DNA from: Heritagella sp051881655
GTDB lineage: Bacteria; Bacillota; Clostridia; Oscillospirales; Acutalibacteraceae
Assembly (NCBI GenBank): GCA_051881655.1
Contig: JBJEQH010000228.1
Coordinates: forward strand, 1-5,924
Reading direction: 5' to 3'
Length of the DNA: 5,924 nucleotides
Shown piece after piece: positions 1-5,447 of this stretch. A program made the position numbers and the translations under genes. The notes beneath the pieces were generated by a model, which did no database searches, was not told where the DNA came from, and worked only from the letters and a program-made list of their open reading frames with translations. The number at the start of each line of letters is the position of its first letter. Position 1 is the stretch's first letter.

Positions 1-2
1 TG

Positions 3-149
3 ACCGTGAGCGAAATGGTGAAGACCTATGCCCTGTGGGAGCGGGCGCTGATGTACGACTGGTGCCTGTGCAACGGGGAGTACTCGCTGTCGCAGTACAG
101 CGCCCGGCTGCTGCCCCTTTTGACGGCCCATTTCCGCCGGGAAGCCTGA
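3..149 (+). CDS. C-terminal fragment of a probable TetR-family transcriptional regulator (5' truncated by window edge)
   Basis: An open frame runs from the window edge to TGA at 147-149 and gives 48 residues with no start inside the window. The peptide (reading TVSEMVKTYALWERAL, then DWCLCNGEYSLSQYSARLL) resembles the last helices of the ligand-binding/dimerisation domain of TetR/AcrR repressors. In many Firmicutes members these end with a 'DWCLxNGxYdL' segment followed by a Leu-rich helix. The DNA-binding helix-turn-helix would lie upstream, outside the window, so the family call rests on the C-terminus alone. The gene is followed after 45 bases by the promoter of the acyl-CoA ligase in the same direction, so it may regulate that gene, a common arrangement for TetR proteins; this is inference. 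Another all-helical regulator is possible. Confidence 0.6.
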   Translation, partial: TVSEMVKTYALWERALMYDWCLCNGEYSLSQYSARLLPLLTAHFRREA

Positions 150-153
150 CGGG

Positions 154-181
154 AGAAAACCGCGGGGGAAACGGCTTTTTC
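154..181 (+). terminator. weak possible terminator after the TetR-like gene
   Basis: GAAAACCG (154-162 region) can pair with CGG-C-TTTTTC (172-181) with one bulged C and a loop of about nine bases. The T-run lies inside the right arm, and a second T-run follows at 189-193. The stem is short and A/T-rich at its base, so this is tentative. Its position between a stop codon and the next promoter is what makes it plausible. Confidence 0.3.
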
Positions 182-194
182 ATCGGCCTTTTTC

Positions 195-222
195 TTGCTT
201 TTTCGCACGGGTCTGGTATAAT
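195..222 (+). promoter_or_regulatory. sigma-A-type promoter with extended -10, for the acyl-CoA ligase gene
   Basis: A perfect -10 hexamer TATAAT lies at 217-222, preceded by TG at 214-215 (extended -10, TGnTATAAT). A partial -35, TTGCTT (195-200, three of six consensus bases), lies 16 bp upstream. The extended -10 would compensate for the weak -35. The expected start of transcription is near 229, giving a leader of roughly 90 bases before the chosen start at 322. Confidence 0.75.
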
Positions 223-248
223 AAAAGTGCTTTTCGCATATACAAAGC
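200..248 (+). promoter_or_regulatory. short direct and inverted repeats around the ligase promoter, candidate operator
   Basis: TTTTCGCA occurs at 200-207 and again at 231-238, 31 bp apart (about three helical turns), bracketing the -10 box. AAAAG-TG-CTTTT (223-234) is a near-perfect palindrome over the expected transcription start. GCTTT (229-233) is repeated inverted as AAAGC (244-248). Any of these could be a repressor site, for example for the TetR-like protein encoded just upstream. No match to a named operator is claimed. Confidence 0.35.
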
Positions 249-302
249 TTTCCTGCTTTTTATGGCGAAAGAAAAGAAGCAGGACCGGACGCCGGCCCTG
301 TG

Positions 303-312
303 GGAGGAAAGG
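303..312 (+). promoter_or_regulatory. ribosome binding site that decides the ligase start
   Basis: The purine run GGAGGAAAGG ends nine bases before ATG 322. The longer in-frame ATG at 262 has only a pyrimidine-rich CCTGCTTTTT stretch in front of it and no Shine-Dalgarno sequence. The later ATG is therefore preferred. Confidence 0.7.
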
Positions 313-321
313 ACGAGACCC

Positions 322-1956
322 ATGCCCGTTACCGATTATCTGGAGAGAAACAGCAAGCTGTACGGCAACGAAGTCGCTCTGGTTGAACTGAACCCGGAGA
401 TGCCGGAGAACCGCCGTATGACCTGGAAGGATTACGATTTGATGCAGCCCACCACACCGGGCGCATACCGCCGGGAGATCACCTGGAAGGTCTTTGATGA
501 AAAGGCCAACCGCTTTGCGAATCTGCTGCTCAGCCGCGGCGTAGGCAAAGGCGACAAGGTGGCCATCCTGATGTTCAACTGCCTGGAATGGCTGCCGATC
601 TACTTCGGCATTTTGAAGTCCGGCGCCATCGCCGTGCCGTTTAACTTCCGCTATTCCTCGGAGGAAATTCAGTACTGCGCCGATCTGGCGGAAATTGATC
701 TGCTGGTGTTCGGCCCCGAATTCATCGGCCGTGTGGAAGCCATTGAGGACAAACTGAGCCGCGGCCGGCTGCTGATCTATGTGGGGGACAACTGCCCCTC
801 CTTTGCCGAGAGCTACCGCGATCTGGTCGCCGACTGTCCCAGCAGCGCGCCGCTGGTCCGCATTGAAGAGGAGGACGACGCAGCGATCTATTTCTCCTCC
901 GGTACCACCGGCTTTCCCAAGGCAATTCTGCACAAGCACCAGTCACTGACCCAGGCCGCCCAGATGGAACAGAAGCACCACCGCACCGGACGGGAGGACA
1001 CCTTCCTGTGCATTCCGCCGCTGTATCATACCGGCGCCAAATTCCACTGGATGGGCAGCCTGGTGGCCGGCAGCCGGGCCGTCCTTCTGAAAGGTACCCG
1101 GCCGGAGACCATTCTCTCTGCCGTATCCGAGGAGCATTGCACCATTGTGTGGCTGCTGGTCCCGTGGGCCCAGGATATTCTGGATGCCCTGGACCGGGGT
1201 GAGCTGCACCTGGAGGATTATCAGCTGAGCCAGTGGCGGCTGATGCACATCGGCGCCCAGCCGGTGCCGCCGTCGCTGATTAAGCGCTGGAAAGAGTATT
1301 TCCCCCATCATCAGTACGATACCAACTACGGTCTGTCCGAGAGCACCGGTCCCGGGTGCGTCCATCTGGGCATTGAGAATATCCAGAAAGTGGGCGCCAT
1401 CGGCGTGCCCGGCTATCGCTGGGAGTGCCGCGTGGTTGACGAGAATGGACAGGATGTCTCCCGCGGGGAAGTGGGCGAGCTGTGCGTAAAGGGACCCGGC
1501 GTAATGACCTGCTACTATAATGACCCGAAAGCCACCGCCGAGGTGCTGAAAGACGGATGGCTGTACACCGGTGATATGGCCCGTCAGGACGAGGACGGTT
1601 TCTATTTCCTGGTGGACCGGAAGAAAGATGTCATCGTCAGCGGCGGCGAGAATATTTATCCGGTACAGATCGAGGATTTCCTGCGTACCTTTGACAAGGT
1701 GAAGGACGTGGCGGTCATTGGCCTTCCGGACAAACGTCTGGGCGAGATTACCGGCGCAATTGTGGAGATTAAAGACGGGGTTTCCTGCACCGAGGAGGAG
1801 ATTGACCAGTTCTGTCTGGGGCTGCCGCGCTACAAACGGCCGAAGAAGGTTATCTTTGCCCCGATTCCGCGCAACGCCACGGGCAAAATCGAAAAGCCGA
1901 GGCTGCGCCGTATGTACGGCGCCGAACATCTGGTAGAGCAGCAGAATATGGGCTGA
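322..1956 (+). CDS. AMP-forming acyl-CoA synthetase/ligase (ANL superfamily), possibly for aryl or fatty acids
   Basis: This 544-residue protein activates a carboxylic acid with ATP and CoA to acyl-CoA, AMP and PPi, probably in the cytosol. The adenylating-enzyme core motifs are present in order. The P-loop YFSSGTTGFPK is at residues 190-200, YGLSEST at 336-342 and YTGD at 415-418. The hinge region DRKKD at 432-436 leads into SGGENIYP at 440-447. The C-terminal PRNATGK carries the catalytic Lys522. Length is normal for FadD/CaiC-like ligases and longer than PaaK (about 430). ATG 322 is chosen over ATG 262 because only 322 has a Shine-Dalgarno site, and MPVTDYLERN is a typical family beginning. 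An oddity is two TWK cores (residues 34-36 and 54-56) around an extra segment near the N-terminus. Substrate cannot be read from sequence. The nearby iorAB suggests aryl-acetates, but a fatty or other acid is equally possible. A 364-base gap separates it from the next gene, so co-transcription is uncertain. Confidence 0.93.
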   Translation: MPVTDYLERNSKLYGNEVALVELNPEMPENRRMTWKDYDLMQPTTPGAYRREITWKVFDEKANRFANLLLSRGVGKGDKVAILMFNCLEWLPIYFGILKSGAIAVPFNFRYSSEEIQYCADLAEIDLLVFGPEFIGRVEAIEDKLSRGRLLIYVGDNCPSFAESYRDLVADCPSSAPLVRIEEEDDAAIYFSSGTTGFPKAILHKHQSLTQAAQMEQKHHRTGREDTFLCIPPLYHTGAKFHWMGSLVAGSRAVLLKGTRPETILSAVSEEHCTIVWLLVPWAQDILDALDRGELHLEDYQLSQWRLMHIGAQPVPPSLIKRWKEYFPHHQYDTNYGLSESTGPGCVHLGIENIQKVGAIGVPGYRWECRVVDENGQDVSRGEVGELCVKGPGVMTCYYNDPKATAEVLKDGWLYTGDMARQDEDGFYFLVDRKKDVIVSGGENIYPVQIEDFLRTFDKVKDVAVIGLPDKRLGEITGAIVEIKDGVSCTEEEIDQFCLGLPRYKRPKKVIFAPIPRNATGKIEKPRLRRMYGAEHLVEQQNMG

Positions 1957-2016
1957 CCGGCCCTCATTCTTTCTCATGGACGGCGGTTATCCCACCGGAA
2001 AACCGGAGAAATGTAC

Positions 2017-2053
2017 AAGGGCAGCCTATCTCCAAAAGGCTGCTGCCGCCCTT
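2017..2053 (+). terminator. imperfect hairpin, possible weak terminator of the ligase transcript
   Basis: AAGGGC (2017-2022) pairs with GCCCTT (2048-2053) and AGCC (2023-2026) with GGCT (2038-2041). A six-base bulge lies on the right and the loop is tatctccaaaa. Only a short TTTCC follows, so it would be a poor intrinsic terminator. It lies 61 bases after the ligase stop. Confidence 0.3.
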
Positions 2054-2165
2054 TCCATGTATCTGCAGGCCGGGGATAATGAATGACGGAAACAGGCCAT
2101 ATCCCGAAAGGATAGAACCGGCTGGTTAAATTATCCGGCCCTCTGCAGCGATCGCGCATGTTCAG

Positions 2166-2197
2166 GAAGGGATACGGGAATCTCCCCGTATCCCTTC
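2166..2197 (+). repeat. perfect 13-bp inverted repeat (hairpin) upstream of the TrpR-like gene
   Basis: GAAGGGATACGGG (2166-2178) and CCCGTATCCCTTC (2185-2197) form a perfect 13-bp stem with a six-base loop, AATCTC. No T-run follows on either strand, so it is not a classic intrinsic terminator. It could be a leader-RNA structure, a processing or stability hairpin, or a protein-binding palindrome. GATACGG in its left arm (2171-2177) could alternatively pair with CCGTATC at 2231-2237. Confidence 0.8.
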
Positions 2198-2279
2198 AAA
2201 AACAGACGCCGTTCCACAGTCTTCAGAGAACCGTATCTTCTCCCCATTTTCCACCGGACAAGGGGATATCAAAAATAAC

Positions 2280-2305
2280 AGCCGGCATGCCCGGCTTTCC
2301 TGTTT
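2280..2305 (+). terminator. hairpin with imperfect T-rich tail just before the TrpR-like gene, possible attenuator
   Basis: AGCCGG (2280-2285) pairs with CCGGCT (2291-2296) over a five-base loop, CATGC, followed by TTCCTGTTT. The tail is interrupted, so termination would be partial. It lies immediately upstream of the Shine-Dalgarno GGGGG (2309-2313). It could therefore end upstream transcription or act as a conditional terminator for the downstream genes. Confidence 0.4.
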
Positions 2306-2320
2306 AAAGGGGGAACAGAA

Positions 2321-2635
2321 ATGGCAAATCCGTATCAACGCGAACGAAGCATGGCCCTGTACAAGGCCATTGCCAAACTGCAGACGGTCGAGGACTGCTG
2401 CCGTTTTTTTGACGATTTGTGCGCCGTAACGGAACTGCGTGCCCTGGAGCAGCGCTTCGACGTGGCGATGCTGCTGCACGAAGGAATGGTTTACACCGAC
2501 ATCATGCGGGAGGTAAACGCCAGCAGTGCCACGATCAGCCGGGTAAAGCGCGTGATGAACCTGGGCACCGGCGCCCTGTCGGAGATGGTCGCGCAGGTCA
2601 GCGCCGAAAAGAAAGCGCAATCCCCCAAAGAATAA
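2321..2635 (+). CDS. TrpR-like DNA-binding protein, YerC/YecD family
   Basis: This 104-residue protein belongs to the TrpR-related YerC/YecD group, small helical proteins with the Trp-repressor helix-turn-helix. The family core is visible. CRFFDDLCAVTELRALEQRFDVA (27-49) is the characteristic 'L.AL.QR...A' helix. LLHEGMVYTDI followed by the recognition helix NASSATISRVKRVMN (66-80) forms the helix-turn-helix at about 51-80. The Lys/Glu-rich tail after residue 95 is probably disordered. Length is normal for the family (about 100). ATG 2321 has a GGGGG site seven bases upstream. The gene lies 45 bases before iorA in the same direction and is probably co-transcribed with it, so an aromatic amino acid or related metabolite as effector is attractive but unproven. 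Most YerC proteins have no known function, and whether this one keeps a tryptophan pocket cannot be judged here. Confidence 0.88.
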   Translation: MANPYQRERSMALYKAIAKLQTVEDCCRFFDDLCAVTELRALEQRFDVAMLLHEGMVYTDIMREVNASSATISRVKRVMNLGTGALSEMVAQVSAEKKAQSPKE

Positions 2636-2660
2636 GGGGTGCGGTCAGAAAACCGCCCCT
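2635..2660 (+). repeat. hairpin in the spacer between the TrpR-like gene and iorA
   Basis: AGGG (2635-2638) pairs with CCCT (2657-2660), and GCGGT (2641-2645) with ACCGC (2652-2656). There is a two-base bulge, and the loop is CAGAAA. The stem begins at the last base of the upstream stop codon and ends four bases before the iorA ribosome binding site. No T-run follows, so it is more likely an RNA stability, processing or translation element than a terminator. Confidence 0.55.
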
Positions 2661-2680
2661 GCGGAAAGGAAACAGAAGCG

Positions 2681-4408
2681 ATGAAAGAACTGATGCTGGG
2701 CAACAAAGCAGTTGCCCGCGGTCTGTATGAAGCAGGCTGCTGTATCATTTCCAGCTATCCCGGTACTCCCAGCACTGAGATCACGGAAGAAGCAGCCAAA
2801 TACAGTGAGATTTACTGCGAGTGGGCCCCCAACGAAAAGGTAGCCCTGGAGGTCGCCCACGGCGCAAGCCTGGGCGGAAAGCGCAGTGCCTGCGCCATGA
2901 AACACGTGGGCCTGAATGTGGCCGCCGACCCCCTTTTCACCATTTCGTATCAGGGCGTCTCGGCCGGGCTGGTGATCTGCGTGGCCGATGACCCCGGCAT
3001 GCACTCCTCCCAGAATGAGCAGGATTCCCGCCACTATGCCATCGCCGCCAAGGTCCCCATGCTGGAGCCCAGCAACTCGGCAGAGGCACGGGAGTACGCC
3101 ATGCGGGCGTACGAGATCAGCGAGGCGTATCACACCCCGGTGTTTTTGAAGATGTGTACCCGCATCGCTCACAGTCAGAGCGTGGTGGAACCCGGCCCGC
3201 GCGTTGAGCGTCCGGTGATCCCCTACCAGAAGGATCCCACCCGCGTGATGATGACAAAGAACAGCATGGACGCCCATATCCGTGTGGAACAGCGCACTCG
3301 CGACCTGGTGGCCTATGCCGAGGAGAGCGGTATCAACCGGGTGGAAATGGGCAAAGACACCTCGCTGGGGATTATCACCTCCTCCACCAGTTACCAGTAC
3401 GCCCGCGAGGTGTACGGAGAGGATGCCTGTATTCTGAAGCTGGGCATGGCATTCCCGCTGCCGGAAAAGATGATCCGCGACTTTGCGGCACAGGTAGACC
3501 GGGTGCTGGTCGTGGAAGAGCTGGATCCCATCATCGAGGACCATTGCCGGAAGCTGGGCCTCTCGGTATCGGGCAAGGATGTGCTTCCCCTGGTGGGCGA
3601 GTTCTCCCAGGGCCTGCTGGCCCGTGCCATGGGCCGGGAGCTGCCCGAAAGCGTACAGCTTTCGGATGTGATTCCGCCGCGCCCGCCGGTTATGTGCGCC
3701 GGCTGCCCCCACCGCGGTATTTTCTACACGCTGGCAAAGAACAAGTGCATGGTATACGGCGATATCGGCTGTTATACCCTGGGTACCATGCCTCCGTTGT
3801 CCGCCATGGACCTGAATGTATGCATGGGGGCCTCCTGCTCCGGCCTGCACGGCTTTAACAAAGCCCGCGGCAGCGAGAGCGAGCAGCACAGCGTAGCCGT
3901 CATCGGCGACTCCACCTTCGCCCATTCGGGCATCACGGGAATCACCGATATCGCTTATAACCAGAGCAATTCCACCGTTATCATTCTGGATAACTCCATC
4001 ACCGGTATGACCGGCCACCAGCAGAACCCCACCACGGGCCTGAATCTGCGGGGAGAACCGGCGGGCCGCATTGATCTGGAGGCCCTGTGCCGCGCCGTTG
4101 GCTTCGAGCGCGTACGCGTGGTGGACCCCTATGACCTGAAGGAATGTGACCGCGTGCTGAAAGAGGAGCTGGCCGTACCGGCCCCCTCAATCATCATCAG
4201 CCGCCGCCCGTGTGTCATGCTGAAAGGTGTGCCGCATCACGCTCCCCTGCAGGCCGATCCCCAGAAGTGCGTGGGCTGCAAGTCATGTATGCGTATCGGC
4301 TGCCCGGCCATCCGGCTGAAGGACGGCAAGGCTTCCATTGACGAGACGCTGTGCATCGGCTGCGGGGTCTGTACATCCATGTGCGCCTTCGACGCACTGC
4401 ACGCATAA
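2681..4408 (+). CDS. iorA: indolepyruvate:ferredoxin oxidoreductase, alpha subunit (EC 1.2.7.8)
   Basis: This 575-residue large subunit of the oxygen-sensitive enzyme oxidises aryl pyruvates with CoA to aryl-acetyl-CoA, CO2 and reduced ferredoxin. Domains are in the family order. The N-terminal pyrimidine-binding domain begins GNKAVARGLYEAG, then SSYPGTPSTEI (24-34). A middle transketolase-C-like domain lies at about 240-310. The thiamine-diphosphate domain has CAGCPHRG from 339 and GDST (409-412), then DNSIT (437-441), the GD...N motif that holds Mg-TPP. The C-terminal ferredoxin domain has two 4Fe-4S sets: Cys530, 533, 536, 541 and Cys558, 561, 564, 568. The residue after Cys568 is Ala instead of the usual Pro. 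Length matches the family. ATG 2681 is chosen over GTG 2639 because AAAGGA lies 10 bases upstream and MKELMLGN is the usual start. iorB follows after 16 bases. Confidence 0.96.
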   Translation: MKELMLGNKAVARGLYEAGCCIISSYPGTPSTEITEEAAKYSEIYCEWAPNEKVALEVAHGASLGGKRSACAMKHVGLNVAADPLFTISYQGVSAGLVICVADDPGMHSSQNEQDSRHYAIAAKVPMLEPSNSAEAREYAMRAYEISEAYHTPVFLKMCTRIAHSQSVVEPGPRVERPVIPYQKDPTRVMMTKNSMDAHIRVEQRTRDLVAYAEESGINRVEMGKDTSLGIITSSTSYQYAREVYGEDACILKLGMAFPLPEKMIRDFAAQVDRVLVVEELDPIIEDHCRKLGLSVSGKDVLPLVGEFSQGLLARAMGRELPESVQLSDVIPPRPPVMCAGCPHRGIFYTLAKNKCMVYGDIGCYTLGTMPPLSAMDLNVCMGASCSGLHGFNKARGSESEQHSVAVIGDSTFAHSGITGITDIAYNQSNSTVIILDNSITGMTGHQQNPTTGLNLRGEPAGRIDLEALCRAVGFERVRVVDPYDLKECDRVLKEELAVPAPSIIISRRPCVMLKGVPHHAPLQADPQKCVGCKSCMRIGCPAIRLKDGKASIDETLCIGCGVCTSMCAFDALHA

Positions 4409-4424
4409 AGGAGGGGGCATTGTG

Positions 4425-5000
4425 ATGAAAACCGTTAATTTGATGATCGTCGGAGTCGGCGGCCAGGGCTCCCTGCTGGCCAGCAAACTGCTGGGCCATC
4501 TGCTGCTCTCCCGCGGCTATGACGTAAAGGTCAGCGAAGTCCACGGCATGAGTCAGCGCGGCGGCAGTGTGGTCACCTTCGTCCGGTTCGGCGACCGGGT
4601 GTATTCCCCCGTGGTAGACCGGGGGGAGGCGGACTTTATCGTTTCCTTTGAAAAGCTGGAGGCTGCCCGGTGGCTGTCCCACCTGAAAAAGGGCGGCCGC
4701 GTCGTGGTGAACACTCAGGAGATTGAGCCCATGCCCGTAATCACCGGTCTGGCCCAGTACCCGCAGGACCTGGTGGAAAAAATGCGCGCCCAAGGGGCCC
4801 AGGTGGATGCTCTGGACTGCCTGTCCCTGGCGGAGCAGGCCGGTTCCGCAAAAGCGGTAAACATCGTGCTGATGGGCCGCCTGTCCCGGTATTTCCCCGA
4901 GATTCCCGAGCAGGCCTGGCGGGAAGCGATTACCGCCTGCGTGCCGGAGAAGTATCTGGAACTGAACCGCCGCGCTTTTGCGCTGGGCCGGGGCGAATAA
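4425..5000 (+). CDS. iorB: indolepyruvate:ferredoxin oxidoreductase, beta subunit
   Basis: This 191-residue small subunit belongs to the pyruvate/ketoisovalerate oxidoreductase gamma-type family and partners IorA. In this family the small subunit completes the active site and contributes to CoA/substrate handling. Diagnostic motifs are IVGVGGQG at residues 8-15, SEVHGMSQRGGSV at 37-49, and NIVLMG at 146-151 near the C-terminal helices. Length is typical (about 190). A strong AAAGGAGG (4407-4414) overlaps the iorA stop codon. The start is ATG 4425; GTG 4422 directly before it is in frame and better spaced from the site (7 versus 10 bases), so one extra residue is possible. The 16-base spacing and shared ribosome site region suggest translational coupling, fitting a 1:1 complex. 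The gene ends 31 bases before a strong terminator, so it is the last gene of its transcript. Confidence 0.95.
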   Translation: MKTVNLMIVGVGGQGSLLASKLLGHLLLSRGYDVKVSEVHGMSQRGGSVVTFVRFGDRVYSPVVDRGEADFIVSFEKLEAARWLSHLKKGGRVVVNTQEIEPMPVITGLAQYPQDLVEKMRAQGAQVDALDCLSLAEQAGSAKAVNIVLMGRLSRYFPEIPEQAWREAITACVPEKYLELNRRAFALGRGE

Positions 5001-5031
5001 ACCGAAACCTGTACGTAAAAAGGAAAAATGG

Positions 5032-5072
5032 AAAAGGCCGCTGTCCCTTTTTCTGGGGCAGCGGCCTTTTTT
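5032..5072 (+). terminator. strong intrinsic terminator of the iorAB transcript
   Basis: AAAAGGCCGCTG (5032-5043) and CAGCGGCCTTTT (5059-5070) form a perfect 12-bp stem. It is extended inside by CCC (5045-5047) with GGG (5055-5057) and a T-G wobble, and closed by a T-rich loop. The T-run at 5067-5072 completes a textbook Rho-independent terminator. The A-run on the left arm means it could also stop transcription from the other strand. Confidence 0.92.
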
Positions 5073-5088
5073 GCGGCCCCACAGGGAA

Positions 5089-5116
5089 TTTGGGGGAGGA
5101 AGGTGCTTTTTATAAA
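5089..5116 (+). promoter_or_regulatory. tentative promoter for the 73-residue protein gene
   Basis: TATAAA (5111-5116) is a good -10 candidate, but the best -35 at a legal spacing, TTTGGG (5089-5094, 16 bp), is poor. A promoter is expected here because the iorAB terminator isolates the downstream gene. TATAGA at 5173-5178 is too close to the ribosome site and lacks a -35. I see no sigma-B-type pair: GGGTAT at 5154 has no GTTT at the right distance. Confidence 0.3.
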
Positions 5117-5195
5117 ACGCAAACCTTTTCCAAAAGAATCCGAAACATCCGGCGGGTATGCTGTTCCTATCTTATAGAAACGGGGGGAATCAACC

Positions 5196-5417
5196 ATGTC
5201 CAAAATTGTGGAGGCCAATGAAAAAATCGAAAAAGCGGTGGTGGACGGCTACAAAAAAATTGAGAACGGCGTTGTAAACGGCTATAAGAAAATGGAGAAC
5301 GGTGTCGTAAAGGGCTTCACCCGGTTTACGGACAAATGTGTGGAAAAGCTGTTTGCCGCCGAAGGCGAGAGCGTGGAGGACGCCAAAAAGCGGCTGGAAA
5401 AGCGCGAAAAGGAATAA
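5196..5417 (+). CDS. small repeat protein of 73 residues with 11-residue (hendecad) helical repeats, function unknown
   Basis: I do not recognise a named family, though similar Lys/Glu-rich small proteins seem to occur in Clostridia. The protein has no signal peptide, no long hydrophobic segment and one cysteine (48). After a short start, residues 8-51 fall into four 11-residue units. The two central ones, YKKIENGVVNG (19-29) and YKKMENGVVKG (30-40), are nearly identical; the flanking units (8-18 and 41-51) are diverged. A charged tail, EDAKKRLEKREKE, completes it. Regular spacing of Ile/Met and Val-Val between charges suggests an amphipathic or coiled-coil helix, although the Gly at each repeat end may kink it. 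The start has GGGGGG (5182-5187) eight bases upstream. It stands alone between a terminator and non-coding DNA, so context gives no job. Stress-related, membrane-surface or scaffolding roles are guesses only. Confidence 0.8.
   Translation: MSKIVEANEKIEKAVVDGYKKIENGVVNGYKKMENGVVKGFTRFTDKCVEKLFAAEGESVEDAKKRLEKREKE
5217..5348 (+). repeat. four tandem 33-bp coding units (11-residue repeats)
   Basis: Units are 5217-5249, 5250-5282, 5283-5315 and 5316-5348. Units two and three match at 27 of 33 bases. Four of the six differences are silent and two change a residue (Ile to Met, Asn to Lys). This pattern points to internal duplication followed by selection on the protein. Units one and four are diverged. 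Confidence 0.75.
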
Positions 5418-5447
5418 CCTGTAATCCCTCAGGGAAGGGATCACAGG
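5418..5447 (+). repeat. hairpin directly after the small repeat protein gene
   Basis: CCTGT (5418-5422) and ATCCCT (5424-5429) pair with AGGGAT (5436-5441) and ACAGG (5443-5447), with one A-C mismatch and a six-base loop. It starts right after the stop codon. No T-run follows (agaattcataaat), so it may be a 3' stability hairpin or an inefficient terminator. Confidence 0.6.

Larger units (their letters stand above)
1957..2320 (+). other. 364-base intergenic region with several hairpins, no convincing gene
   Basis: This gap separates the ligase from the TrpR-like gene. Three inverted repeats inside it are listed separately (2017-2053, 2166-2197, 2280-2305). A further weak TCCCC (2241-2245)/GGGGA (2262-2266) pairing is present. 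I find no strong promoter. The candidates are an extended -10-like TGGTTAAAT at 2123-2131 without a -35, and TTTCCA (2248-2253) 17 bp before AAAAAT (2271-2276). A 36-codon open frame at 1976-2086 has no ribosome binding site. There is no T-box signature. Confidence 0.6.

Noticed and set aside
262..321. Longer N-terminus for the ligase starting at ATG 262
   Set aside because: No ribosome binding site precedes it. ATG 322 has a strong one and gives the usual family N-terminus.
943..1977. Long open frame of 344 codons on the - strand opposite the ligase gene
   Set aside because: The opposite strand carries a full set of adenylating-enzyme motifs. The antisense product has no recognisable domain and is His/Gly/Ala-rich, as expected from a GC-rich shadow frame.
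1976..2086. 36-codon + strand frame after the ligase, Ala-rich
   Set aside because: There is no Shine-Dalgarno site before its ATG, the composition is biased, and it overlaps a hairpin. A decayed fragment cannot be excluded but is unsupported.
1957..2320. T-box or trp-type leader ahead of the TrpR-like gene
   Set aside because: I see no T-box consensus sequence (AGGGTGGNACCGCG-like) and no short leader peptide with tandem Trp codons and a ribosome site.
2639..2680. Upstream GTG start for iorA
   Set aside because: It overlaps the intercistronic hairpin, lacks a spaced ribosome site, and adds residues not typical of IorA.
2645..4018. Open frame of 457 codons on the - strand opposite iorA
   Set aside because: It covers conserved iorA coding sequence, and its product is a low-complexity Gly/His/Ala-rich string without known motifs.
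5154..5159. GGGTAT as a stress-sigma (sigma-B) -10 element before the small repeat gene
   Set aside because: No GTTT-type -35 element lies at the required distance upstream.
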